Assembly (NCBI GenBank): GCA_032622095.1
Contig: CP136068.1
Location: forward strand, 113,535,546 to 113,599,545
From: Siphonodentalium dalli
Taxonomy: Eukaryota > Mollusca > Scaphopoda > Gadilida > Siphonodentaliidae
Reading direction: 5' to 3'
DNA: 64,000 bases
The notes below the pieces were generated by a model. The model was not told where the DNA came from. It did not search any database and was given only the letters and a program-made list of their open reading frames with translations. Positions 1 to 10,443 of the stretch are shown here, in pieces. Position 1 is the stretch's first letter; every line of letters begins with the position of its first letter. The translations under genes and the position numbers were made by a program.

Positions 1-388
1 TGTTTTATATTTGGATTATTCCACAGCGTACATGTGGATATAATGCAATTGTTCACATTTTGATGCAAGAATTTGACAAATGATAACAAAAAGTCATGCC
101 AGAATGGATTAGTTAATTTCTTTGCCTGTTTCTCTAAATAGCTATGCTCATATGTAAGGAACATGGGGTCTTCGCATAATGGAATATCTGTAAGGGGCAT
201 CCATTTGGCGCTCTTTGTTATGAGGCGTCTCACCCAAGTTATTTTCATTGACAGCATAAAATTATTGACATTAACCGTTTTCAAGCCACCGTGTTTGTAA
301 TCTTGGCATACAACTTTGCGTTACACTCTTCCAGTAATTCATTAAATAAACTTAATCGAAGCAAGAGTTGTTTCTTAAATATACTCAC
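1..388. other. Intron 6 of receptor gene, no recognisable content
   Basis: This should be the start of the intron after exon 6. Both strands were read for a continuation of the ANF domain (a Y-x-x-x-L-Y-D-A-V segment). None was found. Confidence 0.4.
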
Positions 389-490
389 ACGAGAGTTTGG
401 TGGCACCTCCAGGTAAAACGGGGCACCACCGACCTTCTGTATCACATCTTCGAGGAAGTCGCTGATGTTTTCGTCTTCGTACATAACAAA
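389..490 (-). CDS. Exon 6: ANF-receptor domain (last exon in window)
   Basis: Residues 286-319, 102 bp, phase 0 at both ends. The acceptor is TTATCTTCTCCAG and the donor is CGT before GTGAGT. The peptide starts FVMYEDENISDFLEDVIQK and ends GAPFYLEVPPNSR. It matches the family segment after the 'Y-V-F' strand, where a helix is followed by 'P-F' and then, in the next exon, by the 'Y-x-x-x-L-Y-D-A-V' helix. That next exon is not in the window. The NIS triplet at residue 293 is a possible N-glycosylation site. The acceptor and first four exon bases lie in a 70-bp segment repeated at 1009-1076. Confidence 0.82.
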
Positions 491-557
491 CTGGAGAAGA
501 TAAGACCATTCCAATGTATACTTTTTATAACTGAATGGGAGAATCCATCTAGTAATG
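487..557. repeat. 70-bp segment overlapping the exon 6 acceptor (copy 1)
   Basis: It starts CAAACTGGAGAA and ends CCATCTAGTAA. It recurs with few changes at 1009-1076. The distal part (CATTCCAATGTATAC to GGGAGAATC) belongs to a dispersed family also seen near 20404 and 31817. Confidence 0.8.
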
Positions 558-618
558 TAAGGTTTTAACCAGTCAATGTCTGATTAGCCTGCTATATCCA
601 ATTAATAAGACATCCATA

Positions 619-1008
619 TGTGACCCGCCATATCAAATTCAGTCGTAAGTCGGGATTTTTTTACCCTGTGCCAATGCATTCTCTTATATATGCCATAGGT
701 CGCCTCGCATATATAAGAGAATGCATTGGCCTAACAATTTTTTATCATTTTTTTTTTAATTTTTAGGACATAAAATAAAAAACATCCATTACCCTGCAGT
801 GAGCCCCACACATATATAGAAGCATATAGAAGAGTGTCGTCTGCTCATGTTTGTCTGGGGCTCTGTATGGGTGAAATTCTAAAATTGTTAAAGAATACAA
901 GAAAAAAATATTAAAATTGTAAAAAATTGTTAGGCCAATGCATTCTCTTATATATGCGAGGCGACCTATGGTCGACTCGCATATATAAGAGAATGCATTG
1001 GCACAGGG
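619..1008 (+). mobile_element. TA-flanked double-hairpin MITE (type 1), right end lost
   Basis: The left end follows TA and begins TGTGACCCGCC. The left hairpin lacks part of its centre, the right one is complete, and the element stops at CACAGGG where the duplicated 70-bp segment begins. The interior has a GAGCCCC/GGGGCTC inverted pair shared with the copies at 6917 and 9981. Confidence 0.8.
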
Positions 1009-1076
1009 CAAACTGGAGAATATAAGACCATTCCAATGTATACTTTTATGACTGATGGGAGAATCCATCTAGTAAA
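1009..1076. repeat. 70-bp segment, copy 2, with decoy splice acceptor
   Basis: This is a near copy of 487-557 attached to the truncated right end of the hairpin MITE at 619-1008. On the minus strand it reads ATTCTCCAG before TTTG, the same acceptor context as exon 6, but the sequence beyond runs into MITE hairpin instead of exon. Confidence 0.75.
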
Positions 1077-1173
1077 GATATTGTTAACATTCCTGCGATC
1101 GTTGTACCACCGAGTCGCAAGAAGCTCGTGCGTTGTTAATGAGGTTCACACACGTTCTATCTATATATATTAT

Positions 1174-3435
1174 ACTAGCTGGTGGGCCCAGGGATGTGGC
1201 TAGAGGGTCTCCGCTGGGGGGGTGTCCACCTTGGGAATTTCCAACTGCACCCCCCCCCCCTTGAGTCAGAATCACACCAACACAACTTCTTTTTTTTTGC
1301 ATAATTCCATTTGCACCCCCCCTTTGAGTCGGAATCGCACCAATACAACTTTTTGCATAATTCCATTTGCACCCCCCCCCCCTTGTACCTCATGCTCAGG
1401 CCTAATTTCCTATATATTCATAAGCCATGCTTCTATTTTCCCAGTATGAGAACATTAAGATATTTTAAACTGAAAATTGCCCCCCAAAAAACAACTAGTG
1501 ATCTAATTCCAGACAAATGCACACAGCTGCCGACAACAGACCAGGAAACACCGGGCCGACCATGGTTGTTTGGCCCGGTGTGAGAAAATTTTGAAAACTA
1601 TATACAAGAAAATCGCAAATCCTAGCATCTAGACTGGCCTCAACTGAAGCTTTCCTAGTGTTGGAAATTTCAAACCTCATGCTCCCCCTCAGGTTGGAAA
1701 ATTCTTCAACTGATGACCATTTATGTCTACAAGTTTGACTAAATGTAGTAAAATATTGTTTTGCTAAACTAATTAGCAGTTTTGTATTGGCCATGTGGAT
1801 GGGGCAATGACACACCGGGCCGACCATGGTTCGGCCCGGTGTGCGAAAATTTTGAAATCTGAACAAGAAAATCGCAAAATCCTAACATCTAGACTAGCCT
1901 CAAGCCTTCTTACTGTTGGAAATTTCAAACCCTACACCCCACTTAGGTTGGAAAATTTCCAACTGATGACAATTTCAATGACAATGTTGACCAATTGTAT
2001 GACAATATTGTTTTCTTAAATTAACTAGAAGTTTTTGACTGGCCACGGGGGAGGGACCAGGACACAAGCTTTCCAAGTGTTGGAAATTTCCAACCTGTCA
2101 CCCCCCTAAGGTTGGAAAATTTCCAACTGATGTCCATTTCTGTCAAAAATTTTGACCAAAAATAGGAACATATGCAAATATTGGTCGAAAAACAATAAAT
2201 TCCCCCCAATAAATTGTTTTATAATCAAACTACAAGAACATTTTCAACCTATTGTTGGTGTGAAATTTCGTTGTGGCAGGTATGAAATTTCCAACTATTG
2301 AAAATATAGCTCTCTGCTGGGGGGGTGAGCCACCCCCCACACCCCCCTCTAGCCACATCCCTGGGTGGGCCCGACTTCGTCCGGGCTGTTTCCCATCTGC
2401 TTTCATCCGGACTTCAGATACCAATATTCAAATAGCTGGTTTTGAAAACCTCCGTGGATCTACCCGTCGAAAGGCGCGATTTGACCTTGAATTGACCATT
2501 TTGAAGGTCAAGGTCAGGTCGGGGTTACGATTTGACCTGTCCAAAACACTCCCCGGACCAAAGTATCCCTAGGTATAAAATTTCGTCGAAATCCGTCCGA
2601 TTTACCCGATTTGACCTTGAATTGACCAGTTTGAAGGTCAAGTCGGGGTCACAATTTGATCCGTCCAAAACACTCCCCGGACAAAAGTATCCCTAGGTAT
2701 CAAATTTCGTCGAAATCCGTCCGTTTTACCCGATTTGACATTGAATTGACCATTTTGAAGGTCAAGGTTAGGTCGGGGGTCACGATTTGACCTGTCCAAA
2801 ACACTCCCCTGACCAAAGTATCCCTAGGTATAAAATTTCGTCGAAATCCGTCCGATTTACCCGATTTGACCTTGAATTGACCAGTTTGAAGGTCAAGTCG
2901 TGGTCACGATTTGATCCGTCCAAAACACTCCCCGGACAAAAGTATCCCTAGGTATCAAATTTCGTCGAAATCCGTCCGATTTACCCGATTTAACCTTGAA
3001 TTGACCAGTTTGAAGGTCAGGTCGGGGTTACGATTTGACCCGTCCAAAGCACTCACCGGACAACAGTACCCCTAGGTATCAAATTTCGTCGAAATCCGTC
3101 CGTTTTACCCGATTTGACATTGAATTGACCATTTTGAAGGTCAAGGTTAGGTCGGGGTCACGATTTGACCTGTCCAAAACACTCCCCGGACCAAAGTATC
3201 CCTAGGTATAAAATTTCGTCGAAATCCGTCCGATTTACCCGATTTGACCTTGAATTGACCAGTTTGAAGGTCAAGTCGGGGTCACGATTTGATCCGTCCA
3301 AAACACTCCCCGGACAAAAGTATCCCTAGGTATCAAATTTCGTCGAAATCCGTCCGGCAGTTTTCCCGGCCATTGCTAATAAACAGACAAACAGACAAAA
3401 AAACAGACAGAAGTCAAAAAATATATATTAGATCT
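1174..3435 (+). mobile_element. Pearl-like element with tandem core, split by a hAT element
   Basis: The head CTAGCTGGTGGGCCCGACTTCG is interrupted by the hAT element at 1189-2363. It is followed by about seven ~125-bp tandem units, each starting near CGATTTGACCTTGAATTGAC. The tail is CGGCAGTTTTCCCGGCCA, then ACAGACAGA repeats and AAAATATATATTAGA. It has no coding capacity. Tandem core plus GACAGACA tail is typical of non-autonomous elements common in molluscs, but family placement is inference. Confidence 0.75.
1189..2363 (+). mobile_element. Non-autonomous hAT element, copy 1 (complete)
   Basis: The ends are inverted repeats starting CAGGGATGTGGCTAGAGGG. The element is flanked by an 8-bp target duplication GGTGGGCC at 1181-1188 and 2364-2371, the hAT signature. 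The 1175-bp interior has no transposase. It is full of short palindromes of the GTTGGAAATTTCCAAC type and two larger ones centred on CCATGG (near 1554-1581 and 1813-1841). Other copies: 30480-31268, 53047-53845, 61948-63007. Confidence 0.88.
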
Positions 3436-5356
3436 CACGTGACTTTCTCGCATTCTGATTGGCTGCACACTGCTATACTATTTTACGATATTACCCCAGT
3501 ACATGCCTACTATTCTTTTTCTTTATAGTAACAAACTAGTTTCGCGCAATCGGGTTGCCGCCTGAAGATACGACCAATCTGAAACACCCTTGTACAATAC
3601 TGGTATATCATTATATTTATTGGTGAATTGTAATCATCTTACATGTCTCCGATCATAGCTATCTAATGTATTTATTAGTCCGTTTAGTTGGCAAGTGGTC
3701 AGTCCTAATTTAGTAATGCCAGTGGACGTTATTTATAACTTCCTTTTCCGTTTTAATTGAAGTTAAACAAGTTAACTTCTATAAGTCGCCAAATGACTTT
3801 GCTAATGACATATTTAGATAAATAAATCCATGAATCATGAAGAGATGCTGTTAGATGTAACTAATAACATAGTTATGCTACCATGTCATCGTCAAAAGAT
3901 TGCCATAAATTGTAAAATCTGAGACCGATTTCCGTAATTCACGCCAAAATCAGACACAGAAATTGTGTGAGAATTGACACCAATGTTCGATATAATATGT
4001 GGACTTTCCTCCTCGATGACCACTATTTTGGCATAGTCAACTCCAAGCCATTCATTATCTATATAATAGTAAATTGTAGTGTACTGTATTGTATTACATT
4101 GTACTGTATATTGCAGCAAATACATTAAAAATACATTTTATCACAGCATTATCACCTAAACTCGACTTCATTTTTGGTAAGACACACGTGTATTATCGGC
4201 ACGCACAGTTGCGTAAGAGCTTAGCGCAATTGTGTCGATACCAATGCCGAAACTTTATTATTATGTTAATTAGAATATAATTAAGATATTCCATTTGTGT
4301 TGGGTTATTTAGTGTTGGCTGTGAGATAAACGTGGGTGATAAGGGTGGTTGAACAATTTTGTCAACATGAAAAGACACATTTATAATGGAACTATTATTT
4401 TTCTTGATGGTGTCTTTACTTCGTCTTTGGTTGTGATAAAGAAATCAATATTATTTGTTTCAACCCCAGCCGTTTCCAGTTTATTTTCCTTGCTAAAATA
4501 TGAGTATGTGATAAAATGGATCTCAAGTTCATTGCAATGCTATACGAAATGTATTAATCTCGTCAACTAAATTCGATTCGAGTCTGTACTCGGTTAAAAC
4601 AAATTATTACACACTTAGACGTGATTTATAAGGATTTCTTGGTGAGTTAAAAGTGATAATGTCACACCTGTGAATTACGTCACCGGTGAGAGCACGCGAT
4701 TTTGGACAGTTCCGCTCTAAGCCGGAACTATTTTCACTTTCTGCGGCTCAAACATGGTTGAAGTTGAACAGAAACGAACTGCTAACGATGATGCAGAAGC
4801 AGTTAATAAACTGGTAAAATGAAGAAGAATCTTACCTATTATCGACTCCGATGATTCGGACGATGTCATATATATTCCAGTCAAATGAACTATGAACAAT
4901 TCCATGTGAACAATACATTTATCCAGTTCCGAGCTGAATTTCCACGTGTTGCTCTTCGAGAGTTTGTTTACGTCGATGAATAAAATATCGTCACTTCGAA
5001 ACTTATCTTTCTACTTTTAGCACGATTTCCAAACATTTCCTGTATGAACCAACATTATTTACACACACCATCAGAACCTTCACAATATCCCGTTCCAAGT
5101 GCCATGCTTGTTCGGTCAGAATAAACACAATTTTTACAGAAAATTTCCGAAACTTAAAAAAATTAATCGCATCAAATTATGAGGTCAATCGGTATCGTTA
5201 CGTCACAATTATTTAAATTATGTGTCCATCCGCGTAACTGCACGCGCAACTGTGCGTTGCGGTTCAAAATGGGAGAATCAGCTGATCTGGGCTTATTTTG
5301 TCACATCTTCTCTTTAGAATTAGCAACTTTTAGTGGTTGAAAGTGTGTAATAAACA
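3436..5356. other. Intron 5 sequence, mostly unassigned
   Basis: No coding exon or RNA gene was recognised. TTATTACACACTT near 4605 and its inverse AAGTGTGTAATAA near 5342 could be the ends of an old ~750-bp TIR element, but no target duplication was resolved. Confidence 0.35.
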
Positions 5357-5514
5357 GAATAATCAATTGGTTTCGATGCTTACGTGACATAATTCACCCG
5401 TGCAGCCGGTCCTATTGGTAAAACCCTCGTTCGCTCCGCTCACTCGGGTTTTACCAGGCCCGGCTCCCCTCGTGAATTATGTCACGTAATCGTCGAAACC
5501 AATTGATTATTCTC
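5357..5514. repeat. Foldback palindrome 1
   Basis: Arms of roughly 45 bp (AGAATAATCAATTGGTTTCG outward to AATTCAC) plus a GC-rich inner pair (AAAACCC/GGGTTTT) surround a CTCGTTCGCTCCGCTCACTC centre. It is non-coding and architecturally similar to 8129-8293 and 48615-48759 although the arms differ. Confidence 0.8.
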
Positions 5515-5699
5515 TATATAATTGCGACTCATTAGAGATCGTCCATATGTCACAGTACAGTATATTATAGAATACTATAGTATTATCTAGTATACTAGAA
5601 AGAAGAAACGCACGATAAAGGTGTGTGTGTGTATGTGCATGATTTTCAGTCCTTTAGGGCATCAGATGTGTCATATTAAGAGTACTGTAAATGACTTAC

Positions 5700-5887
5700 G
5701 TCGAACACCCGTTTGTAAGCGAGTTTTGCTGCAGATATTCTGTCATCGACAATTTTCCAACTTGTATCCTCAGAATCGATGACTCTGCATAAACTGAGGA
5801 ATACGTAATCTTTATTGAGGTAGCCAGTGTCGTGAGCACGTATCAATAACTTCCTTTCGTCCGCGCATGGCACTACCATCAAGATTA
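5700..5887 (-). CDS. Exon 5: ANF-receptor domain
   Basis: Residues 223-285, 188 bp. The acceptor CATATTGTAG precedes the exon at 5887 and the donor is GTAAGT after TTCGAC (phase 0). The peptide begins IILMVVPCADERKLLIRAHD, then TGYLNKDYVFLSL, then WKIVDDRISAAKLAYKRVFD. The 'R-x-x-x-x-A-H-D-x-G-x-x-x-x-D-Y-V-F' pattern is the best family match in the gene and resembles natriuretic peptide receptors and receptor guanylate cyclases (A-x-x-L-G-M-x-x-G-E-Y-V-F) more than glutamate receptors. Split codon 223 (A + TA) gives Ile and joins the frame of exon 4. Confidence 0.9.
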
Positions 5888-6002
5888 CTACAATATGGCA
5901 TGAAAATTGGATGAAAATAGGGCCCTGCGAATATTCTAGATTAGATTTGATGTCGATATCACCGGTCTGATTCGGTGTCGACATTCAAGTCTGTCATTTT
6001 CA

Positions 6003-6245
6003 GAATGTCCCCGGAGGGTGGATTTAGTGACGCTATCCCGCACGAAAAGACTTCATTTAGTACACAAAGGGTTTTGCCCCCATTCAGCCACAGTTGATAG
6101 CTCAGTGGGTTGACATATCATTTATTCGATGGTCATGGCTTCGAGTCAGACATAGCATCCTTTGGACTTGGTAAAGGAAATCTGCATTCCATATTTCCCA
6201 CACATCTAGCGTCACCAAATTCGCCCTCTGGAAACATCATTCTGC
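6003..6245. repeat. Hairpin repeat split by a tRNA-derived SINE
   Basis: The left arm GGAGGGTGGATTTAGTGACG and the right arm CGTCACCAAATTCGCCCTCT are inverted. The same arms occur close together at 13128-13192, so the sequence between them here (about 6060-6205) is probably an insertion. Confidence 0.65.
6085..6205 (+). mobile_element. tRNA-derived SINE or tRNA pseudogene remnant
   Basis: GATAGCTCAGTGGGTTGAC (6096 onward) fits a pol III A box. GGCTTCGAGTCAGAC about 35 bases later fits a degenerate B box. A proper cloverleaf with paired acceptor stem is not evident, so this is not called a tRNA gene. Confidence 0.5.
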
Positions 6246-6916
6246 TTAGGTATCAACTTCCTATGGGAGAACTATGATCAGATTGAAGTTCCCCAGTTGC
6301 TGTTGGTGATCCATTAGTCACCTCCATTATGAGTTATATGTTTGTTCTAATTAGACTCGCAGATTCTAATTAGAACAAACGTTTAACTCAACAATTAAAA
6401 CACAAGGAGAAAAACGGTTAAGAGATCGCTATCCAATGATCGGTCGAAAATGCATATTGAATCATACGCAATCACCCAACGTGATACCATGCTTTCTAGT
6501 ATATTATATATATACTATAATTATATATATGGGTGCATTGAAACATCGATGTAAGTTATATATATATGTGAAAAATAGTATTTCGTTTATGGTGTTATTA
6601 CGGTATTATATTTAGAGCGCCATGTGTACTGAGTTTCTTTCTTGAAAAGTAACGGGTTAGTAATGAGGGTATTCACTGTATTATATGTGTTCGAATCATG
6701 GTATATCCTCGAACTGCATAATGTAGAACTTTTTATATAAACACATTGTAATCGTGCTAAAGTGACAATATCATTACAACTAAACCAAGAAGACATGACC
6801 TGATGTTATTTTCTCATTTGTCATAAAATTAAGTTTGATACCCACAGACCTATAACAGCGAATGACTAGTAAATCGACACATACATTGCCAAAACAATAG
6901 CGATATCCATATCCGA
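6246..6916. other. Intron 4 sequence with AT-rich stretch
   Basis: No gene was seen. It contains an inverted TTAGAACAAAC pair near 6350-6383 and a TA-rich microsatellite around 6500-6570. Confidence 0.4.
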
Positions 6917-7375
6917 TGTGACCCGCCATATCAAATACAGTCGTAAGTCGGGATTTGTTTACCCTGTGCCAATGCATTCTCTTATATATGCGAGTCGATC
7001 ATAGGTCGCCTCGCATATATAAGAGAATGCATTGGCCTAACAATTTTTTATAATTTTTTTTAAATAAATGTTTCTTACAATTTTTAGGACATAAAATAAA
7101 AAACATCCATTACCCTGCAGGGAGCCCCACACATATATAGAAGCATATAGAAGAGTGTCGTCTGCTCAATGTTTGTCTGGGGCTCTGTATGGGTGAAGTT
7201 ATAAAATTGTTAAAGAATACAAGAAAAAATTATTAAATTGTAAAAAAATGTTAGGCCAATGCATTCTCTTATATATGCGAGGCGACCTATGGTCGACTCG
7301 CATATATAAGAGAATGCAATGGCACAGATTAAAAAAAATCCCGACTTATGACTGGATTTGATATGGCGGGTCACA
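6917..7375 (+). mobile_element. TA-flanked double-hairpin MITE (type 1), complete
   Basis: Both TGTGACCCGCC ends are present. The right flank has TA and the left has GA, probably a mutated TA. The inner sequence is the CAGTCGTAAGTCGGGATTT arm, then hairpin, AT-rich middle with GAGCCCC/GGGGCTC pair, hairpin and inverted arm. The short TIR with TA duplication suggests a Tc1/mariner-like mobiliser; this is inference since no transposase is present. Confidence 0.85.
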
Positions 7376-8128
7376 TATACGTTTGTTGATACGTTGTGCT
7401 AAATTTCACACATGTTTACGTGTAGCATTTAATTAATCTGATTCTACTGGAAAACTGGAACGTTTTGTGCGTCTTAAAAAAACATAAAATGTTGGTAACG
7501 TAGGTATCGGTAATGTTTGTATCGATTTCACACTTCATCTTGGTACAGTAAATACTACAATTGGATGTCAAAAGCAAGACACCACCATTATGATCCTTGG
7601 TGGATACCATATGATATGTATAACACAACAAAGTAAAATAGGTAGGTCGTAGTGTCATAATAACATGGTAACGTAGCTATCGTTGGTTGACCTTGGTGGT
7701 AACGTATTTATTACATATCTATCAACGTAATTCGCATGATTGCACGAGTTTCCAGGCGTGTGATAATTCTCAGAATCGCACTAGTGCAATCTGTCGACGG
7801 AACTATTTCATTCATTGTTGTTAGACTGGTTCTCGCCGTTACTATTTTTACTTTTTCAATCACGACAATAAAGAAACAATAAGCGATCAATCGATGAGAT
7901 GATTCATTCAAGTAGTTTCAATTCAAGAATATGTTTGTCGAGGCACAGAATTAATTTCAAACGCATCATTAAAGATGGGTCAAGGTCACTCGCGGATAGA
8001 CGGGCTCCCTGTCTGATTGTTGCGTTGACCCTAAAATGCCGTTAAAACTCAATTAAATTCACATTTTCTGTACCGTAGATGTACGATTGTTAGTCAACTT
8101 ACTATGATACGGAGATATGTGTTAAAAA
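7376..8128. other. Intron 4 sequence, unassigned
   Basis: Nothing recognisable on either strand. Repeated GGTAACGTAG(G/C)TATCG motifs occur near 7495 and 7668. Confidence 0.35.
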
Positions 8129-8293
8129 ATAGAACCGCATGAGTGTCTGGATTTTGACGAATTATCCGCGCACTCGATGTGTTGGCGGAACGCGATACCT
8201 CTCGTGCGGGACTGCGCCCCGCACTCGAGGTATCGCTCCGCCAACAAATCTCGTGCGATAATTCGTCAAAATCCAGACACTCATGCGGTTCTA
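8129..8293. repeat. Foldback palindrome 2
   Basis: Arms begin ATAGAACCGCATGAGTGTCT and continue through TTTTGACGAATTAT. Inner arms CGATACCTC/GAGGTATCG surround a CTCGTGCGGGACTGCG centre. Length is 165 bp. It is followed by CTATGTATCACATTCTG, similar to the flank of the palindrome at 48615-48759. Confidence 0.82.
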
Positions 8294-9262
8294 TCTATGT
8301 ATCACATTCTGGCTTCATGGCATAAACTTAACTGAATTCTGATGTAAGATTTCCGACAGTTGCAACTCAAACGATTTCTGAAAGATTGCCTCGCGCGCTA
8401 TAATCTGAGGCGATACCAATAGTTCAGTTGCTTATCTAGTCAATGTAAATCGTGTTGAAACACCTGTATGTAGTCTTGGTTTCAGTAACGTAGGTATCGA
8501 TTCTGCATACTGAAGCTGCTCTGGTCGTTGGGAGATTGACTATCGGGCAGTGATATTCTTTTTTTATTTTATTTTATTTATTTATTTATTTTTTTGGTGT
8601 GGCACATTGTACCTGAAATTCGGATAAGTATTATGTTATGGTAACATGCACACATGTTATGACAGATGGCCGCTCCATCAATTGTTCCCCATAAGCGAAA
8701 TCACCCAACTACACCCAATAAACCAGCTAAATCGGAATAATAAATGCCACAATTGGCGATTAATGTACGAAAATAGACCATATAAGTAATTGAGTGAGAG
8801 TATTCCATCATATTTCAGTCAAAAATAGCGCTTAAACGACATTTCAAATTTGTTTGACTCCTACGATGTCTTTTAGTCACATCCCTTTGCGCCCATAGTG
8901 GCTATTAGTCACTCTCGCAACATGGAAGTACACCAGAACCACTGATTAACCTTCGATGTACGACGGTAATAAAACAGTTACAGTATTCTCCGCACTCAAT
9001 TCCTGCAAACCTCTGGAATCTAATCATCCATTGTGGTCATACTAAAGAACGAACACAAATCAACACAAGCTAACACAAGTAAATACATGTATAGTTCGAA
9101 ATATAAGGCCTAAAAAGACCTTGTTTCCGCTAAACCAACAACGATATTTTAAACCGCCGAGTCAACACATGTTATTGTGAATTCGAACCCACCCCCGCCC
9201 ACCCCCAAACCCCTCCTCCTGAAAAAAAAATGTTTGTTGTTGTTTTTTTATTTAAGGCTAAT
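8294..9262. other. Intron 4 sequence, unassigned
   Basis: No exon or element boundary was found. It has a T-rich ATTT repeat run near 8555-8600 and a C-rich patch near 9190-9220. Confidence 0.35.
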
Positions 9263-9440
9263 ACTTAAAGGGACTCAATCCGGTTGGATGGTCCATATCA
9301 TCAGATTCCAACAATTGCCCAAATATAGTTCTAATCGCAGTCAACTATAGTATAAAATTGCCCAAAACGTGTTATTTATAAACATTTTGTTCAACGAAAT
9401 ATGGCCGGATTGTCAATATATCTAACGCCAAAGCCACTGG
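9263..9440. repeat. Dispersed repeat TTAAAGGGACTCAATCCG
   Basis: The same sequence in inverse orientation occupies about 28620-28802 (CATATCATCAGATTCCAACA and AAAATTGCCCAAAAC are shared). There it lies inside a block absent from the sister transposon copy. The right limit of this copy is not defined; 9440-9980 is unassigned. Confidence 0.6.
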
Positions 9441-9980
9441 ATTTTAGAGTTATCCATCTTCATCCACAATGTGGTCCGAGACCGTCGGTTTGGCGACTTT
9501 TTATCGGGCCACCAATAACTATACACATCTCGAGAAATAACAAATTTCAAAAATCGATATCTGATCACTCTGAGCTTTGATGAGTGGGTTCCTCCACTCA
9601 ACTCAAATATGTTGTACCCCCAAAGCCAAAGAAATAGTAATTTTGGAGCGTTAATTCGGATTATGCATCTTTAACGAATTCCTTATCTCATCAAAAGTTT
9701 TTCTGACAAAGCCAAAGCATTTGATACATACTTCTCTACAACATTTCGTCAGTTCATTAATCTGGGAAGAACCCACCCCGATCTGTACTTGGCCCTGATC
9801 GTCCACAGTTATATTTTATATTTATAAATCTTGTATCTACCAATGAATCAGGTTTTATGAAGTGTGAATCAACTGAATATCCGAGTATCTGGAAATTTGC
9901 TTGCTAACAGAAAGCAGAGAGTTCGGGATCAGCCATCTCGTTTATAAATGTCCAATAGCTCGTCCATTAATCCTGACATA

Positions 9981-10443
9981 TGTGACCCGCCATATCAAAT
10001 CCAGTCGTAAGTCGGGATTTTTTTAATTTACCCTCTGCCAATGCATTCTCTTATATATGCGAGTCGACCATAGGTCGCCTCGCATATATAAGAGAATGCA
10101 TTGGCCTAACAATTTTTATCATTTTTTTTAAATAAATGTTTCTTACAATTTTTAGGACATAAAATAAAACAATATCCATTACCCTGCAGGGAGCCCCACA
10201 CATATATAGAAGCATATACAAGAGTGTCGTCTGCTCATGTTTGTCTGGGGTTCTGTATGGGTGAAATTATAAAATTGTTAAAGAATACAAGAAAATATTA
10301 TTAAAATTGTAAAATATTGTTAGGCCAATGCATTCTCTTATATATGCGAGGCGACCTATGGTCGACTCGCATATATAAGAGAATGCATTGGCACAGGGTA
10401 AAAAAATCCCGACTTACGACTGGATTTGATATGGCGGGTCACA
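9981..10443 (+). mobile_element. TA-flanked double-hairpin MITE (type 1), best copy
   Basis: TGTGACCCGCCATATCAAAT starts directly after TA and the inverted end GGGTCACA is followed by TA. It is 463 bp with ~44-bp outer inverted repeats and two complete 69-nt hairpins in opposite orientation. It lies in intron 4. Confidence 0.9.

Noticed and set aside
1-388. A seventh receptor exon (segment after TTACAG near 185)
   Set aside because: The translated segment does not match the expected continuation of the domain and meets a stop after 17 codons.
5676-5984. A whole 102-residue protein beginning at the first Met
   Set aside because: Only 5700-5887 fits the receptor domain. The extra N-terminal part is intron, separated by a good acceptor.
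6096-6150. tRNA gene
   Set aside because: A- and B-box-like motifs are present but acceptor-stem pairing and a convincing anticodon loop are not. A SINE or pseudogene is more likely.
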